NCBI GenBank assembly: GCA_016841645.1
Contig: JAENYS010000003.1
Coordinates: 62,001 to 126,000 of the forward strand
DNA length: 64,000 nt
Source of the DNA: Desulfoscipio geothermicus
GTDB taxonomy: Bacteria > Bacillota > Desulfotomaculia > Desulfotomaculales > Desulfallaceae
Direction: 5' to 3'
Shown: piece by piece, positions 44,742 to 53,947 of the stretch
Numbering within the stretch: position 1 is the first letter of the stretch
How the letters are laid out: every line of letters begins with the position of its first letter
Program-made: the position numbers and the translations under genes
Notes under the pieces: generated by a model
What the model was told of the DNA's origin: nothing
Database searches by the model: none
Seen by the model: the letters and a program-made list of their open reading frames with translations, nothing else

Positions 44742-45032
44742 GTGCGGCTTAGGATAACCCCGGGACAACTAGTGGAACCTAAAGCCGGACGGGATAGCGG
44801 CAAGTTTTACCTGGTAGTTAAAGTTATTGATGATAATTACGTACTTGCTGTTGATGGAACGGCTAGACGATTGGAAAATCCCAAGAAAAAAAACATAAAA
44901 CATCTCATTTTGCATAAGAAAATCGCCGGGGAGATTGCTAATAAGTTGAAATCGGATGAGCGTATTAGTAATGTCGAAATACGCAGAGCGATAGAATGCT
45001 TGGTAGGCAACACGGAAGAGCTGCCATTTTAA
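44742..45032 (+). CDS. KOW-domain RNA-binding protein
   Basis: 96-residue protein whose N-terminus (GQLVEPKAGRDSGKFYLVVK) is a KOW/SH3-like fold of the L14e type, followed by a lysine-rich segment. GTG 44742 behind CGGGAGG. Proteins of this type between map and infA are common in Firmicutes; the function is not established, with a ribosome-associated role likely. Spacer 44637-44741 holds no recognisable element. Confidence 0.85.
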   Translation: MRLRITPGQLVEPKAGRDSGKFYLVVKVIDDNYVLAVDGTARRLENPKKKNIKHLILHKKIAGEIANKLKSDERISNVEIRRAIECLVGNTEELPF

Positions 45033-45042
45033 CCTGATTAAC

Positions 45043-45086
45043 TTGGCGTAAGTCCCCCGCCACTTCAGGAGGGAGTCAAACGCCAA
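45043..45086 (+). other. Hairpin A upstream of infA
   Basis: TTGGCG (45043-45048) pairs with CGCCAA (45081-45086), with inner TCCC/GGGA. The 3' arm contains an AGGAGGGA ribosome-site-like stretch not followed by a usable start. Confidence 0.5.
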
Positions 45087-45101
45087 TTAAATCATGCATT
45101 T

Positions 45102-45156
45102 GCAGTTCTAAAATTCAGATGGAGTAAAAGAATTTACATCTGAATTAAGAACTTGC
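45102..45156 (+). other. Long stem-loop (hairpin B) upstream of infA
   Basis: AATTCAGATG (45112-45121) pairs perfectly with CATCTGAATT (45137-45146); AGTTCT and AGAACT extend the stem outside a small internal loop. About 16-18 base pairs, ending a few bases before the infA ribosome site AAAGGAGG. No T-run. Possibly a translational control element. Confidence 0.6.
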
Positions 45157-45182
45157 TTCAAAGGAGGTTGGTTTGTTATCTA

Positions 45183-45401
45183 ATGTCAGGTAAGGATGTT
45201 ATAGAAGTGGAAGGTACCGTAATTGAGCCATTGCCGAATGCTATGTTCCGGGTGGAACTTAAAAACGGGCATAAGGTACTGGCCCATGTAAGTGGGAAAA
45301 TTAGGATGAACTTCATTCGTATTTTAGCAGGGGATCGGGTTATGGTGGAATTATCGCCATATGATTTGAACCGAGGTCGCATTGTCTACCGCTACAAATA
45401 G
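45183..45401 (+). CDS. infA: Translation initiation factor IF-1
   Basis: 72-residue OB-fold protein: [20 protein letters not shown] start, [19 protein letters not shown] in the middle. ATG 45183 gives the conserved N-terminus; AAAGGAGG is about 14 bases upstream, farther than usual. Two hairpins precede it. Confidence 0.97.
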   Translation: MSGKDVIEVEGTVIEPLPNAMFRVELKNGHKVLAHVSGKIRMNFIRILAGDRVMVELSPYDLNRGRIVYRYK

Positions 45402-45438
45402 TTATGTACTATAAGTAAGGCCCCGAGGAGGTTGAACA

Positions 45439-45552
45439 ATGAAAGTCAGGCCTTCTGTGAAAACAATATGTGAAAAGTGCAAAATAATACGTCGAAAAGG
45501 TAAGATAATGGTAATATGTGAAAATCCCAAGCATAAACAAAGGCAAGGGTAA
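45439..45552 (+). CDS. rpmJ: Ribosomal protein L36
   Basis: 37-residue zinc-binding protein: [20 protein letters not shown] start, with C, C, C and H ligands (CEKC, then C27 and H32). ATG behind GAGGAGGTTG. Confidence 0.97.
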   Translation: MKVRPSVKTICEKCKIIRRKGKIMVICENPKHKQRQG

Positions 45553-45572
45553 GCTGGAGGTGTTTAAAAGGA

Positions 45573-45944
45573 ATGGCACGTATCGCGGGTGTAGATTTAC
45601 CGCGGGATAAAAGAGTAGAAATTGGCCTTACCTATATTTACGGTATTGGTAAGCCCACCTCGCAGAGAATACTGGAACAAACAGGAGTTAGCCCTGATAC
45701 ACGTATTAGGGACTTGACTGAGGATGAAGTTAACAAATTAAGAGATGCAATAGAAAAGAACTATCATGTAGAGGGTGACCTGCGCAGGGAAATAGCCTTG
45801 AATATCAAGCGGCTTATCGAGATTGGCTGTTATAGGGGACTCCGTCACCGCCGTGGGCTGCCTGTACGCGGACAAAATACCAAAAACAACGCTAGGACCC
45901 GTAAGGGACCTAAGCGTACGGTTGGCGTACGCAGGAAAAAGTAG
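45573..45944 (+). CDS. rpsM: Ribosomal protein S13
   Basis: 123 residues; [20 protein letters not shown] start and [19 protein letters not shown] near the C-terminus. ATG with GGAGGTG upstream. Contacts tRNA in the A and P sites. Confidence 0.97.
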   Translation: MARIAGVDLPRDKRVEIGLTYIYGIGKPTSQRILEQTGVSPDTRIRDLTEDEVNKLRDAIEKNYHVEGDLRREIALNIKRLIEIGCYRGLRHRRGLPVRGQNTKNNARTRKGPKRTVGVRRKK

Positions 45945-45957
45945 GGGGGTGAAATAA

Positions 45958-46347
45958 ATGGCTCGCAGAGCTACCAGAACCAGAAGACGGGAACGCAAAA
46001 ATATTGATCGTGGTGTGGCGCATATCAAGTCCACGTTCAATAATACTTTAGTTACTATAACTGATACGAAAGGCAATGCCATCTCCTGGGCGAGCGCCGG
46101 TGGGGTTGGTTTTAAAGGGTCACGGAAAAGCACTCCCTATGCTGCTCAAATGGCTGCTGAAAAAGCTGCTAAAGAAGCCATGGAGCATGGCATGAAAGAG
46201 CTGGAAGTAACAGTGAAAGGACCTGGCGCAGGTCGTGAGGCCGCCATTCGTTCCCTACAGGCCGTTGGTCTGGAGGTTAGTGTAATTAAAGACGTTACAC
46301 CTGTTCCACATAACGGATGCCGGCCGCCCAAGCGCCGGAGAGTATAA
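45958..46347 (+). CDS. rpsK: Ribosomal protein S11
   Basis: 129 residues; [19 protein letters not shown] and the C-terminal [21 protein letters not shown] behind GGGGGTG. Part of the 30S platform. Confidence 0.97.
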   Translation: MARRATRTRRRERKNIDRGVAHIKSTFNNTLVTITDTKGNAISWASAGGVGFKGSRKSTPYAAQMAAEKAAKEAMEHGMKELEVTVKGPGAGREAAIRSLQAVGLEVSVIKDVTPVPHNGCRPPKRRRV

Positions 46348-46369
46348 GAGGAGGTGTAGTAAGCAACTT

Positions 46370-46996
46370 ATGGCAAGATATACGGGTCCGCAGTGCAAGC
46401 TGTGCCGTCGCGAAGGTCAAAAGCTGTATCTTAAGGGTGACCGCTGCTATACCGGTAAATGTGGTATTGACCGCCGTAGTTATGCTCCCGGTCAGCATGG
46501 TCAGGGTCGTAAAAAGGTTTCGGAGTACGGTCTGCAGTTAAGGGAAAAGCAAAAAGCTCGTCGTTTTTACGGTATTTTAGAAAAACAGTTTAGAAATTAT
46601 TATTTTAAGGCAGCCAGGCAGCCTGGCGTGACAGGTGAAAACCTGTTACGATTACTGGAACGTCGTCTGGATAATGTAGTTTACCGCCTGGGTTTGGCAG
46701 CTTCACGTAATGAGGCTCGCCAATTAGTGCGGCACGGGCATTTTGTTGTAAATGGCCGGAAGACCAATATTCCTTCATTTCTTGTGCGGGTGGGGGATGA
46801 AATATCTGTTCGTGAAAGAAGCAAGGAATCGCCGCGGGTTAAGGAATTAATTGATCGTGCTGCAGACAACACAGCCCCGGCATGGCTGGAATACGACGCC
46901 GAGCAAATAAAAGGCCGGGTGGTAGCTCTTCCCTCTCGGGAACAGATAGATGCCCCCGTACAAGAAACCCTGATTGTAGAGCTATACTCCAAGTAG
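46370..46996 (+). CDS. rpsD: Ribosomal protein S4, zinc-binding form
   Basis: 16S primary binder. 208 residues with an S4 domain ([20 protein letters not shown]) and an N-terminal cysteine cluster (CKLC, then C and C in DRCYTGKCG) of the zinc-binding form. ATG 46370; AGAGGAGGTG lies upstream. It is in the alpha operon, as in Clostridia rather than Bacillus. Confidence 0.97.
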   Translation: MARYTGPQCKLCRREGQKLYLKGDRCYTGKCGIDRRSYAPGQHGQGRKKVSEYGLQLREKQKARRFYGILEKQFRNYYFKAARQPGVTGENLLRLLERRLDNVVYRLGLAASRNEARQLVRHGHFVVNGRKTNIPSFLVRVGDEISVRERSKESPRVKELIDRAADNTAPAWLEYDAEQIKGRVVALPSREQIDAPVQETLIVELYSK

Positions 46997-47056
46997 TAAG
47001 GGGTTTATTCAGGGGGAAATCCCATTCCGTCCTAAGGAGGGGTTTGAATCTCAGCT

Positions 47057-48004
47057 ATGTTGGAAATTGAGAAGCCTAGAATCGAATGTATAGAAACCAA
47101 CGATGAAAAGCATTATGGAAAGTTCGTAGTGGAGCCGCTGGAAAGGGGCTACGGAATTACCCTGGGCAATTCGCTCCGTCGTATTTTACTATCTTCACTA
47201 CCAGGTGCGGCGATAACCTCGGTTAAAATTGAGGGAGTGCTGCACGAATTTTCCACCATTTCAGGTGTAAAAGAAGATGTGACCGACATAATCCTGAACC
47301 TCAAATCTCTTTGCCTGAAAATGTATACTGATGAGGAAAGGGTTATACGTATTGAGACCCAAGAAGAAGGTATAGTAAGGGCTGGGGATATTTTAGTCGA
47401 CCCGGACGTGGAAATATTGAACCCGGAAATGCAAATTGGTACTGTGGCTGAAGGGGGGCGGTTATTTGTTGAAATGACTGTTTCCAAAGGCCGTGGCTAT
47501 GTATCAGCGGAGCGCAATAAAAAAGGTGATCATGTTATTGGAGTTATTCCGGTAGATTCCATATTTACTCCAGTGCGCAAGGTTAACTATAATGTGGAAA
47601 ATACCAGGGTTGGCCAGCGCACAGATTACGACAAGCTTACGATGGAAATTTGGACTGACGGCAGTATTAGAGCCGATGAAGCTGTAAGCCTCAGTGCAAA
47701 GATATTGAGCGAGCACCTGCGGCTGTTCATTGGTTTAACCGAGTCTGCGGACGAGGTTGAAATAATGGTCGAGAAGGAAGAGGAACAAAAGGATAAGATA
47801 CTGGAAATGCCCATCGAGGAACTGGATTTAAGTGTACGTTCATATAACTGTCTCAAACGGGCGGGAATTAACACTGTAGAGGAGTTAGTTCAGCGCAACG
47901 AGGAAGATATGATGAAGGTACGTAACTTGGGCAAAAAATCCTTGGAAGAGGTTATGAACAAACTATCCGAGTTGGATTTGAAATTGCGCCATGAAGATGA
48001 TTAA
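47057..48004 (+). CDS. rpoA: RNA polymerase alpha subunit
   Basis: 315 residues. The N-terminal assembly domain ([20 protein letters not shown]) and C-terminal DNA/activator-binding domain ([20 protein letters not shown]) are both complete, joined by an acidic linker. ATG with AAGGAGGGG about 14 bases upstream. Confidence 0.98.
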   Translation: MLEIEKPRIECIETNDEKHYGKFVVEPLERGYGITLGNSLRRILLSSLPGAAITSVKIEGVLHEFSTISGVKEDVTDIILNLKSLCLKMYTDEERVIRIETQEEGIVRAGDILVDPDVEILNPEMQIGTVAEGGRLFVEMTVSKGRGYVSAERNKKGDHVIGVIPVDSIFTPVRKVNYNVENTRVGQRTDYDKLTMEIWTDGSIRADEAVSLSAKILSEHLRLFIGLTESADEVEIMVEKEEEQKDKILEMPIEELDLSVRSYNCLKRAGINTVEELVQRNEEDMMKVRNLGKKSLEEVMNKLSELDLKLRHEDD

Positions 48005-48016
48005 GGAGGGATAAAG

Positions 48017-48355
48017 GTGGCTTATGCTAAATTGGGTCGCAACACCGGGCATAGAAAAGCGATGTTGCGTAACCTGGTGACTGCTCTGTTCCGTGATGAA
48101 CGTATTACCACCACCGAGACCCGAGCCAAAGAAGTTAAAAGAATTGCTGAAAAGATGGTTACTCTGGCCAAGCGGGGAGATCTTGCTGCCCGTCGCCAAG
48201 CACTGGAATATATATACGAGGAAAGAGTAGTACGTAAACTGTTTGATACCTATGGACCTAAATACACTGAACGCCAGGGCGGTTATACCCGCATAGTCAA
48301 GCTGGGTTACCGGCGTGGTGATGCCGCACAGCTGGCGCTTTTAGAAATGATTTAA
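48017..48355 (+). CDS. rplQ: Ribosomal protein L17
   Basis: 112 residues; [20 protein letters not shown] and [22 protein letters not shown] start behind AAGGAGGG. Last ribosomal gene of the alpha operon; a GGAAATCGC/GCGGTTTCC hairpin at about 48370-48392 follows without a T-run. Confidence 0.97.
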   Translation: MAYAKLGRNTGHRKAMLRNLVTALFRDERITTTETRAKEVKRIAEKMVTLAKRGDLAARRQALEYIYEERVVRKLFDTYGPKYTERQGGYTRIVKLGYRRGDAAQLALLEMI

Positions 48356-48424
48356 TAGATTTGCTGACCGGGAAATCGCAATAGCGGTTTCCTCTTGGCA
48401 TTTATATGCAAGGAGTTATTATCT

Positions 48425-49267
48425 ATGCCCGGTCAAAGCAACTTGCTTATTGAACTGCAAAGTGTATCATATGCCTACCCGGGTAGCAAGTTTCCTGTGT
48501 TGCAGGATATCTGTCTACATGTTGGCAAAGCTGAGTTCATTTCTGTGATTGGGCCCAACGGGTCGGGTAAATCCACTTTAGCCCGACTAATTTCGGGTTT
48601 ATTGTTACCTTCTGCCGGGCGGGTGCTTGTGGACGGTATGGATACCGGTACAGCAGAGACTCGTAAGGAAATACGTCGACGTGTGGGATTAGTTTTACAA
48701 AACCCGGATAATCAATTGGTGGCTGCCGTGGTGGAAGAGGACGTGGCCTTTGGTCCGGAAAATTTATGCCTGCCGCCGGCGGAAGTACGCCGGCGAGTGG
48801 AAGATGCAATGAACGCGGTAGGCTTGAGTCAATTGCGTAGGCGTCCGCCTCATATGCTCTCCGGGGGGGAGAAACAGCGGTTGGCCATTGCCGGTTTGCT
48901 GGCCTTATGCCCTTCATGCGTAGTGTTGGATGAACCCACTTCTATGCTCGACCCTATGGGAAGACAAGAGGTTTTACAAGTATTGCGTCATCTCTCAGAC
49001 TCCGGTACTGCGGTGATCCTGATAACCCATCACATGGATGAAGCTGCTGACGCAGATCGGGTCTGGGTGTTGGGCAAAGGGGGGGTACTGGTTGATGATG
49101 AACCCGAAGCGGTGTTTAGCCGGGTTAAGTTGTTGCATAAGCTTGGGTTAACATCGACCAGTGCCGGCGATCTCGCTTACCGCTTGTCAGAGCAAGGCCT
49201 TGAATTGCCTAACGGCATTGTTACAATGGAGGATATGATCGATTATTTATGCAGTGTATTGAAGTAG
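48425..49267 (+). CDS. ecfA1: ECF transporter ATPase EcfA1
   Basis: ATPase subunit of the shared energy-coupling module for vitamin and metal uptake. Walker A GPNGSGKST, signature LSGGEKQR, Walker B CVVLDEPTSMLDP and switch His in LITHH. ATG 48425 was chosen because AAGGAG lies nine bases upstream. 280 residues. Its end overlaps ecfA2 by 19 bases. No S component is encoded nearby, so this is a group II module. Confidence 0.95.
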   Translation: MPGQSNLLIELQSVSYAYPGSKFPVLQDICLHVGKAEFISVIGPNGSGKSTLARLISGLLLPSAGRVLVDGMDTGTAETRKEIRRRVGLVLQNPDNQLVAAVVEEDVAFGPENLCLPPAEVRRRVEDAMNAVGLSQLRRRPPHMLSGGEKQRLAIAGLLALCPSCVVLDEPTSMLDPMGRQEVLQVLRHLSDSGTAVILITHHMDEAADADRVWVLGKGGVLVDDEPEAVFSRVKLLHKLGLTSTSAGDLAYRLSEQGLELPNGIVTMEDMIDYLCSVLK

Positions 49268-50130
49268 AGGGACTGACCCATGTGTATTTCCCCGGCATGC
49301 CGCTTGAAACTGTGGCTTTGCGGGGTATAGAACTAACTGTTTATGACGGTGAGTTTATAGCTCTAGCCGGCGCAGCCGGTAGTGGTAAATCCACCCTTGT
49401 ACTGCACTTCAACGGTCTTTTGCTGCCTACCGCGGGCAGTGTTCGGGTGTTTGGCCGCGATATTACCGATAAAGAATATCGCCGGCAATTGTGGCGCCAA
49501 GTAGGATTGGTATTTCAATTTCCGGAAAGACAAATATTTAGCCCAACTGTATTTGAGGATATTGCCTTCGGTCCTCGTAATATGGGATGTGACAGTTTGA
49601 CCGTAAATAAGCGGGTAAAGGAAACACTCGCCCTAGTAGGGCTACCGGAAGAAATTCAGGCTGAAGACCCCAGGACACTTAGTGGTGGTATGCTTCGACG
49701 GGTTGCCATCTGCGGGGTGCTGGCAATGCGCCCCCAAGTACTGATTATGGATGAGCCAGGGGCCGGCCTTGAACCGGCGGCAAGGCAATTAATATTGGCC
49801 AGTATTAAGGAAATTCAATCGCAACAAGGCATTACCGTAATATTAATTACCCATCACCTGGAAGATGCGGCGGTTTTTGCCGACCGTGTGGCTGTGCTTC
49901 ACCAGGGAGAACTCTTAAGTGTTGGTAAAACCGGTGAAGTGCTTAGCCAAACCCGAATACTGCATAAAGCCGGCCTAAAAGCACCATTTGCTGTGGAAAT
50001 GGCGGAGCGGTTAATTGAATCGGGCATAAAACTGCCCACTATACCGCTGACCATAGAAGATGCCGCGCGATTGTTGCACGGGCTTATAAAGACCACCGGA
50101 GTTGAGCCCGGGGGGTACAATGATGGATAA
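49249..50130 (+). CDS. ecfA2: ECF transporter ATPase EcfA2
   Basis: Second ATPase of the module. Walker A GAAGSGKST (an Ala replaces the usual Asn/Pro), Q-loop LVFQFPERQIFSPTVFEDIAFGP, signature LSGGMLRR and Walker B VLIMDEPGAGLEP. The signature has Met-Leu where most members have Gln. 293 residues; overlaps both neighbours, so the three genes are translationally coupled. Confidence 0.95.
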   Translation: MQCIEVEGLTHVYFPGMPLETVALRGIELTVYDGEFIALAGAAGSGKSTLVLHFNGLLLPTAGSVRVFGRDITDKEYRRQLWRQVGLVFQFPERQIFSPTVFEDIAFGPRNMGCDSLTVNKRVKETLALVGLPEEIQAEDPRTLSGGMLRRVAICGVLAMRPQVLIMDEPGAGLEPAARQLILASIKEIQSQQGITVILITHHLEDAAVFADRVAVLHQGELLSVGKTGEVLSQTRILHKAGLKAPFAVEMAERLIESGIKLPTIPLTIEDAARLLHGLIKTTGVEPGGYNDG

Positions 50131-50917
50131 TATTTCTATTGGGCAATATCTGCCGGCTTGTTCAATGGTACACCGCCTGGATCCCCGTGCTAAATTAATA
50201 TGTATCGCATTGGAAGTTCCCGCTGTACTAATGACTTTTAACCTTCTATCTTTGGCTCTTGTATCTGCATGGACGCTGCTGGCTGTGATATTGTCGGGAA
50301 TAAAGCCCCGTGTGTACTGGCATAGTTTAAAGCCTTTATGGGTGCTATTACTTATTAGTTTTATATTACAAGTTTTTTTTACACCTGGTGAACCACTTAT
50401 TGCCGTCGGGATTGTTACGATATCCCATGAAGGAATTGTGCATAGTGGATGGTTATTATGGCGTATCAGTGTGCTGCTATTGTTGGCAGCGGTGCTTACC
50501 TTTAGCACCACTCCCCTGCAGCTGACTATGGCGCTGGAATGGCTGTTGTCACCACTACGCCGTTTGCGGATACCTGTACAGGAATTGGCCATGATAATTA
50601 ATCTGGCGCTACGTTTTGTTCCTACTCTTTTCGACGAGGCCAGGCTATTGCTATTAGCTCAGCGTTCCAGAGGGGCCGATTTTACCAGTGGTAGTATCAA
50701 GGAACGAGTTAATAGACTGGTTCCTTTTATGGTGCCACTGCTTACGAATATTTTTAGCCGGGCCGACGAGTTAGCCCAAGCTATGGAAATCCGGTGTTAC
50801 CAGGTAGGTGCCATCCGCTCTCGAATGCGTGTATTGAGATTTGAATCAGCGGATTATGCAGTTTTGCTGGTGAGCTTGGCTATTTTAGTGACGGTGGTTG
50901 CTATGATAATATTTTGA
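50120..50917 (+). CDS. ecfT: ECF transporter transmembrane protein EcfT
   Basis: Scaffold membrane subunit with several hydrophobic segments between about residues 25 and 150 and another at the C-terminus. The coupling-helix motif QRSRGADF and a second Ala-Arg-Gly-like stretch (EIRCYQVGAIRSRMR) contact the ATPases. ATG 50120 follows GGGGGG; it overlaps ecfA2 by 11 bases. 265 residues. Confidence 0.94.
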   Translation: MMDNISIGQYLPACSMVHRLDPRAKLICIALEVPAVLMTFNLLSLALVSAWTLLAVILSGIKPRVYWHSLKPLWVLLLISFILQVFFTPGEPLIAVGIVTISHEGIVHSGWLLWRISVLLLLAAVLTFSTTPLQLTMALEWLLSPLRRLRIPVQELAMIINLALRFVPTLFDEARLLLLAQRSRGADFTSGSIKERVNRLVPFMVPLLTNIFSRADELAQAMEIRCYQVGAIRSRMRVLRFESADYAVLLVSLAILVTVVAMIIF

Positions 50918-50961
50918 TGTATGGTTGAAATATATTATTATCTTTTTCGCGAGGTGATTCC

Positions 50962-51705
50962 TTGCGTAATATTAAGTTAACCGTAACCTATGACGGTACA
51001 AATTATCACGGGTTTCAAGAACAGAGGGGCACCGGACTAGTAACTATACAAGAAGTAATGGAGCATTGTCTCGGCCGGTTGGCGGGGCATCGGGTGCAGG
51101 TAATTGGAGCGGGACGAACCGATGCAGGGGTACATGCCCGGGGACAGGTAGTTAACTTTGATGCGACGGGGTGGCCCATACCGGTAGAACGTATTCCTTT
51201 GGCCATGAATGGTATATTACCTGCTGATGTTGTGGTGACGGATGCCCGTGAGGTAGGGGCAGATTTTCATGCCCGTAAGTCTGCCAGGGCTAAAACGTAC
51301 ATTTATTCAATATGGAATAATCGAGTTCCCTCGCCATTTAATCGCTTGTATAGCAGCTTTCTACCTGTACCACTGGATGATGAAGCTATGTCAACGGCCT
51401 GTGCATATTTGAAGGGCATACATGACTTTAAATGTTTTCAGGCGGCGGGAGCTACTGTAAAAACTACTGTGCGTACGCTGTATCGGGCGGAGTTTAGACG
51501 TAAGGGGTCCCTGGTGCTCTTTATATTTAAAGGAGACGGCTTCTTATATAACATGGTGCGCATCATGGCAGGTACACTTTTGCAGGTAGGTATGGGCAAA
51601 AGTGACCCGGAATCAATTAAATCGGTACTTGAATTCCGCCGGAGGGCACTAGCCGGGCCGACAATGCCACCTCGTGGCTTATGCCTTGAATATGTAGAAT
51701 ATTAG
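50962..51705 (+). CDS. truA: tRNA pseudouridine synthase TruA
   Basis: Isomerises U38-U40 in the anticodon stem-loop. The catalytic Asp is in GAGRTDAGVHARGQV near residue 55. 247 residues. TTG 50962 behind GAGGTGATT. Follows the ECF genes as in Bacillus. Confidence 0.96.
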   Translation: MRNIKLTVTYDGTNYHGFQEQRGTGLVTIQEVMEHCLGRLAGHRVQVIGAGRTDAGVHARGQVVNFDATGWPIPVERIPLAMNGILPADVVVTDAREVGADFHARKSARAKTYIYSIWNNRVPSPFNRLYSSFLPVPLDDEAMSTACAYLKGIHDFKCFQAAGATVKTTVRTLYRAEFRRKGSLVLFIFKGDGFLYNMVRIMAGTLLQVGMGKSDPESIKSVLEFRRRALAGPTMPPRGLCLEYVEY

Positions 51706-51723
51706 TGCCGAACTTTATTTGCC

Positions 51724-51752
51724 TTGACACTGGAAATACTATGTATTAAAAT
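51724..51752 (+). promoter_or_regulatory. Promoter for rplM-rpsI
   Basis: TTGACA (51724-51729), 17 bases, TAAAAT (51747-51752). A perfect -35 with optimal spacing. Confidence 0.8.
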
Positions 51753-51760
51753 ATCTATAT

Positions 51761-51821
51761 GTGTGACCTAATGGCAATCGAAGAGCCCCCGGTTAGCCAA
51801 TAAGGTTTCTTTTCAACACAC
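51761..51821 (+). promoter_or_regulatory. Probable L13 leader RNA
   Basis: GTGTG (51761-51765)/CACAC (51817-51821), ACCT (51766-51769)/AGGT (51803-51806) and TGGC (51772-51775)/GCCA (51796-51799) form a stacked stem that ends at the rplM ribosome site. Position and shape fit the Firmicute L13 leader, but the match was made by eye. Confidence 0.6.
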
Positions 51822-51837
51822 GGGAGGTAATGATAGT

Positions 51838-52269
51838 ATGAGGACGACATATATGGCCAAACCCGCCGATGTACAGCGCAAGTGGTACATCATTGACGGT
51901 GAGGGCAAGGTCCTGGGACGTCTGGCATCTGAAGCCGCCAGGCTATTAAGAGGGAAGCATAAACCAATTTTTACGCCTCATGTTAATACCGGTGACCACG
52001 TAGTGATTATTAATGCCGATAAGGTTATTCTTACCGGTAATAAATTGCGCCAAAAGATGTATTACCGGCACTCAGGCTATCCTGGTGGATTAAAAGCTAC
52101 CAGTTACGATAAACTGATGCAAAACAAACCCGAATTGGCTGTTTACAAGGCAATTACCGGGATGTTACCCCATAACAGCCTGGGCAGGGATATGGCCACC
52201 AAATTAAGGGTATATCGCGGTAGTGAGCATCCCCATGAGGCCCAGAAGCCGGAAATTTGGGAAATGTAA
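51838..52269 (+). CDS. rplM: Ribosomal protein L13
   Basis: 143 residues; early 50S assembly protein. [20 protein letters not shown] start and [19 protein letters not shown] motif. ATG 51838 behind GGGAGGTAATG. Confidence 0.97.
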   Translation: MRTTYMAKPADVQRKWYIIDGEGKVLGRLASEAARLLRGKHKPIFTPHVNTGDHVVIINADKVILTGNKLRQKMYYRHSGYPGGLKATSYDKLMQNKPELAVYKAITGMLPHNSLGRDMATKLRVYRGSEHPHEAQKPEIWEM

Positions 52270-52290
52270 CGGTCGGAAGGAGGAGCATGA

Positions 52291-52683
52291 GTGGCTCTAG
52301 TTCAGTTTTACGGTACCGGACGCAGGAAAGATGCGGTAGCCAGGGTTTTTCTTCGCCCCGGTGAAGGCAAGATGACAATAAACAATAAAAGCGTAGAGGA
52401 TTATTTTGGCAGGAAGACGCTCCAGATTGTAGCTCGCCAGCCATTGGAGTTAACCGGTGCGGGAAGTCGCTTCGACGTCATGGCTAAAGTGCTGGGCGGT
52501 GGTGTCAGCGGTCAAGCTGGTGCTGTTAAATTAGGTATTGCTCGCGCATTGATTGAGGCAGACCCGAACTTAAGACCTGTGCTTAAAAAAGCGGGATTTT
52601 TAACCCGTGACCCACGCATGAAGGAGAGGCGCAAATACGGTCTTAAAAAGGCCCGGCGCGCCCCGCAATACTCCAAGCGCTAA
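52291..52683 (+). CDS. rpsI: Ribosomal protein S9
   Basis: 130 residues; [20 protein letters not shown] start and the C-terminal [12 protein letters not shown] tail that reaches the P-site tRNA. GTG behind GGAGGAG. Confidence 0.97.
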   Translation: MALVQFYGTGRRKDAVARVFLRPGEGKMTINNKSVEDYFGRKTLQIVARQPLELTGAGSRFDVMAKVLGGGVSGQAGAVKLGIARALIEADPNLRPVLKKAGFLTRDPRMKERRKYGLKKARRAPQYSKR

Positions 52684-52711
52684 ATTTAATAAAAACTTAG
52701 CATTAAAAACT

Positions 52712-52741
52712 GGACCACCATATAATAGGTGGTCTTTTTTT
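52712..52741 (+). terminator. Terminator after rpsI
   Basis: GACCACC (52713-52719) pairs with GGTGGTC (52728-52734), followed by seven T. Confidence 0.92.
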
Positions 52742-52833
52742 GTTAAAATTAGGCTTTTGGTAGTTTGTAGATAACTTATTTAGTTGATCTTAGGTCGTAT
52801 TGTGCATTTATGATAGCGCGATAGCTTTTTCCT

Positions 52834-52862
52834 TCATATCTAATTTACCACCTGCATACTGT
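52834..52862 (+). promoter_or_regulatory. Possible SigE-type sporulation promoter for cwlD
   Basis: TCATAT (52834-52839) and CATACTGT (52855-52862), 15 bases apart, resemble the Bacillus SigE consensus (-35 TCATATT, -10 CATACAAT). It lies 48 bases before cwlD, a gene expressed under SigE in Bacillus. No good SigA promoter is seen in this gap. Confidence 0.5.
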
Positions 52863-52909
52863 TAAACGGGGGAAAAGTATACCCTGTTAAGTGCGGGAGG
52901 GATGGATAA

Positions 52910-53716
52910 ATGTTGCGGGTAGTCAGGGTCAGATTTCGTTGTTTATTTATACTAGCCTTAATTATAGTTATAGGTTATATTACTGTTTGCGCAATCTATG
53001 ACAACCTGGAAAACCGCCGTGTGGCAGCTTTATCATGGTCGGTAGCTAATAAGGTTATTGTTATAGACCCGGGGCATGGTGGAATTGACCCCGGTTCTAA
53101 AGGGGCAAACGGAGTAATTGAAGAAGATCTAACCTTGGAGGTTTCTCACAAACTGGCCACAGTTTTAGGTCAAGCCGGTGCTATTGTTTTTATGACCAGA
53201 GAGTCGGATATGGATCTTAGCAATGCGGATGGTAGTAGCCTTATTACTCGAAAAAGACAGGATTTATCCAGGCGAGTGGCCCTTGCTAACGAACACAAAG
53301 CAGATGCTTTTATTAGTATGCATGTCAATAGTTTTAAGAGCGGCCCAAAGGAGCACGGAGCCCAAACTTTTTATCAACCGGGCTCGGAAGAGGGACAGAA
53401 ATTGGCCACAAGCATTCAGTCAGAATTGGTCAGATTGCTCAGGAATACCGGTCGCCAAGCTAAAGCAGTGGATTATTATACCACTCGTAATGCTAAAATG
53501 CCTGCAGTAATTGTGGAGATTGGTTTTATCAGTAACCCCAAAGAAGAAAAATTAATGTGCGATGTTGATTATCAGGGGAAACTGGCTTATGTAATATACT
53601 CCGGCATGGTCAAATACTTTTCTGAACATGCTACACCTACCAGTGGTTCGGTTGACAAGGAAAAGGCATTGGAGACTTTTATGCAAAATGAAGGGAAAAA
53701 TTATGGAGCTCCGTAA
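52910..53716 (+). CDS. cwlD: CwlD, N-acetylmuramoyl-L-alanine amidase for spore cortex
   Basis: Needed to make muramic-delta-lactam in spore cortex. An N-terminal membrane/signal segment (about 9-28) precedes an amidase_3 domain with zinc ligands in VIDPGHGGIDPGSKG and SMHVNSF and the catalytic Glu in VIVEIGFISNPKEE. 268 residues. ATG 52910 behind GGGAGGGATGG. Consistent with a spore former. Confidence 0.92.
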   Translation: MLRVVRVRFRCLFILALIIVIGYITVCAIYDNLENRRVAALSWSVANKVIVIDPGHGGIDPGSKGANGVIEEDLTLEVSHKLATVLGQAGAIVFMTRESDMDLSNADGSSLITRKRQDLSRRVALANEHKADAFISMHVNSFKSGPKEHGAQTFYQPGSEEGQKLATSIQSELVRLLRNTGRQAKAVDYYTTRNAKMPAVIVEIGFISNPKEEKLMCDVDYQGKLAYVIYSGMVKYFSEHATPTSGSVDKEKALETFMQNEGKNYGAP

Positions 53717-53731
53717 AAGATATGAGGGTTT

Positions 53732-53769
53732 ATAAGAACAAGCTGTTTGTGGATCAGCTTGTTCTTATT
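53732..53769 (+). terminator. Terminator after cwlD
   Basis: ATAAGAACAAGCTG and CAGCTTGTTCTTAT form a perfect 14-bp stem around a nine-base loop. The 3' flank is only weakly T-rich. Confidence 0.75.
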
Positions 53770-53947
53770 ATGTCAAAGCTTGCTGTTATTAAATTACAAA
53801 ATATCGGGGCCAGCCCGGCAGGTTTTGCCTGCTAATTGGCGAAAATTAAGTATAATGCATTTTTGATCAAATTTTTTTTGAAATGTTCAATGGTGTATAA
53901 AACTAACATGGTTATTAATAACAGATTTACTCTAAAGGAGCCAGGTT
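53770..53947. other. Non-coding gap before the LysE-family gene
   Basis: No gene is supported. It contains a small hairpin GCAGG-TTTTG-CCTGC at about 53819-53833 and a TATAAT near 53852 without a good -35 at normal spacing; the promoter of the following gene is probably here. Confidence 0.4.
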
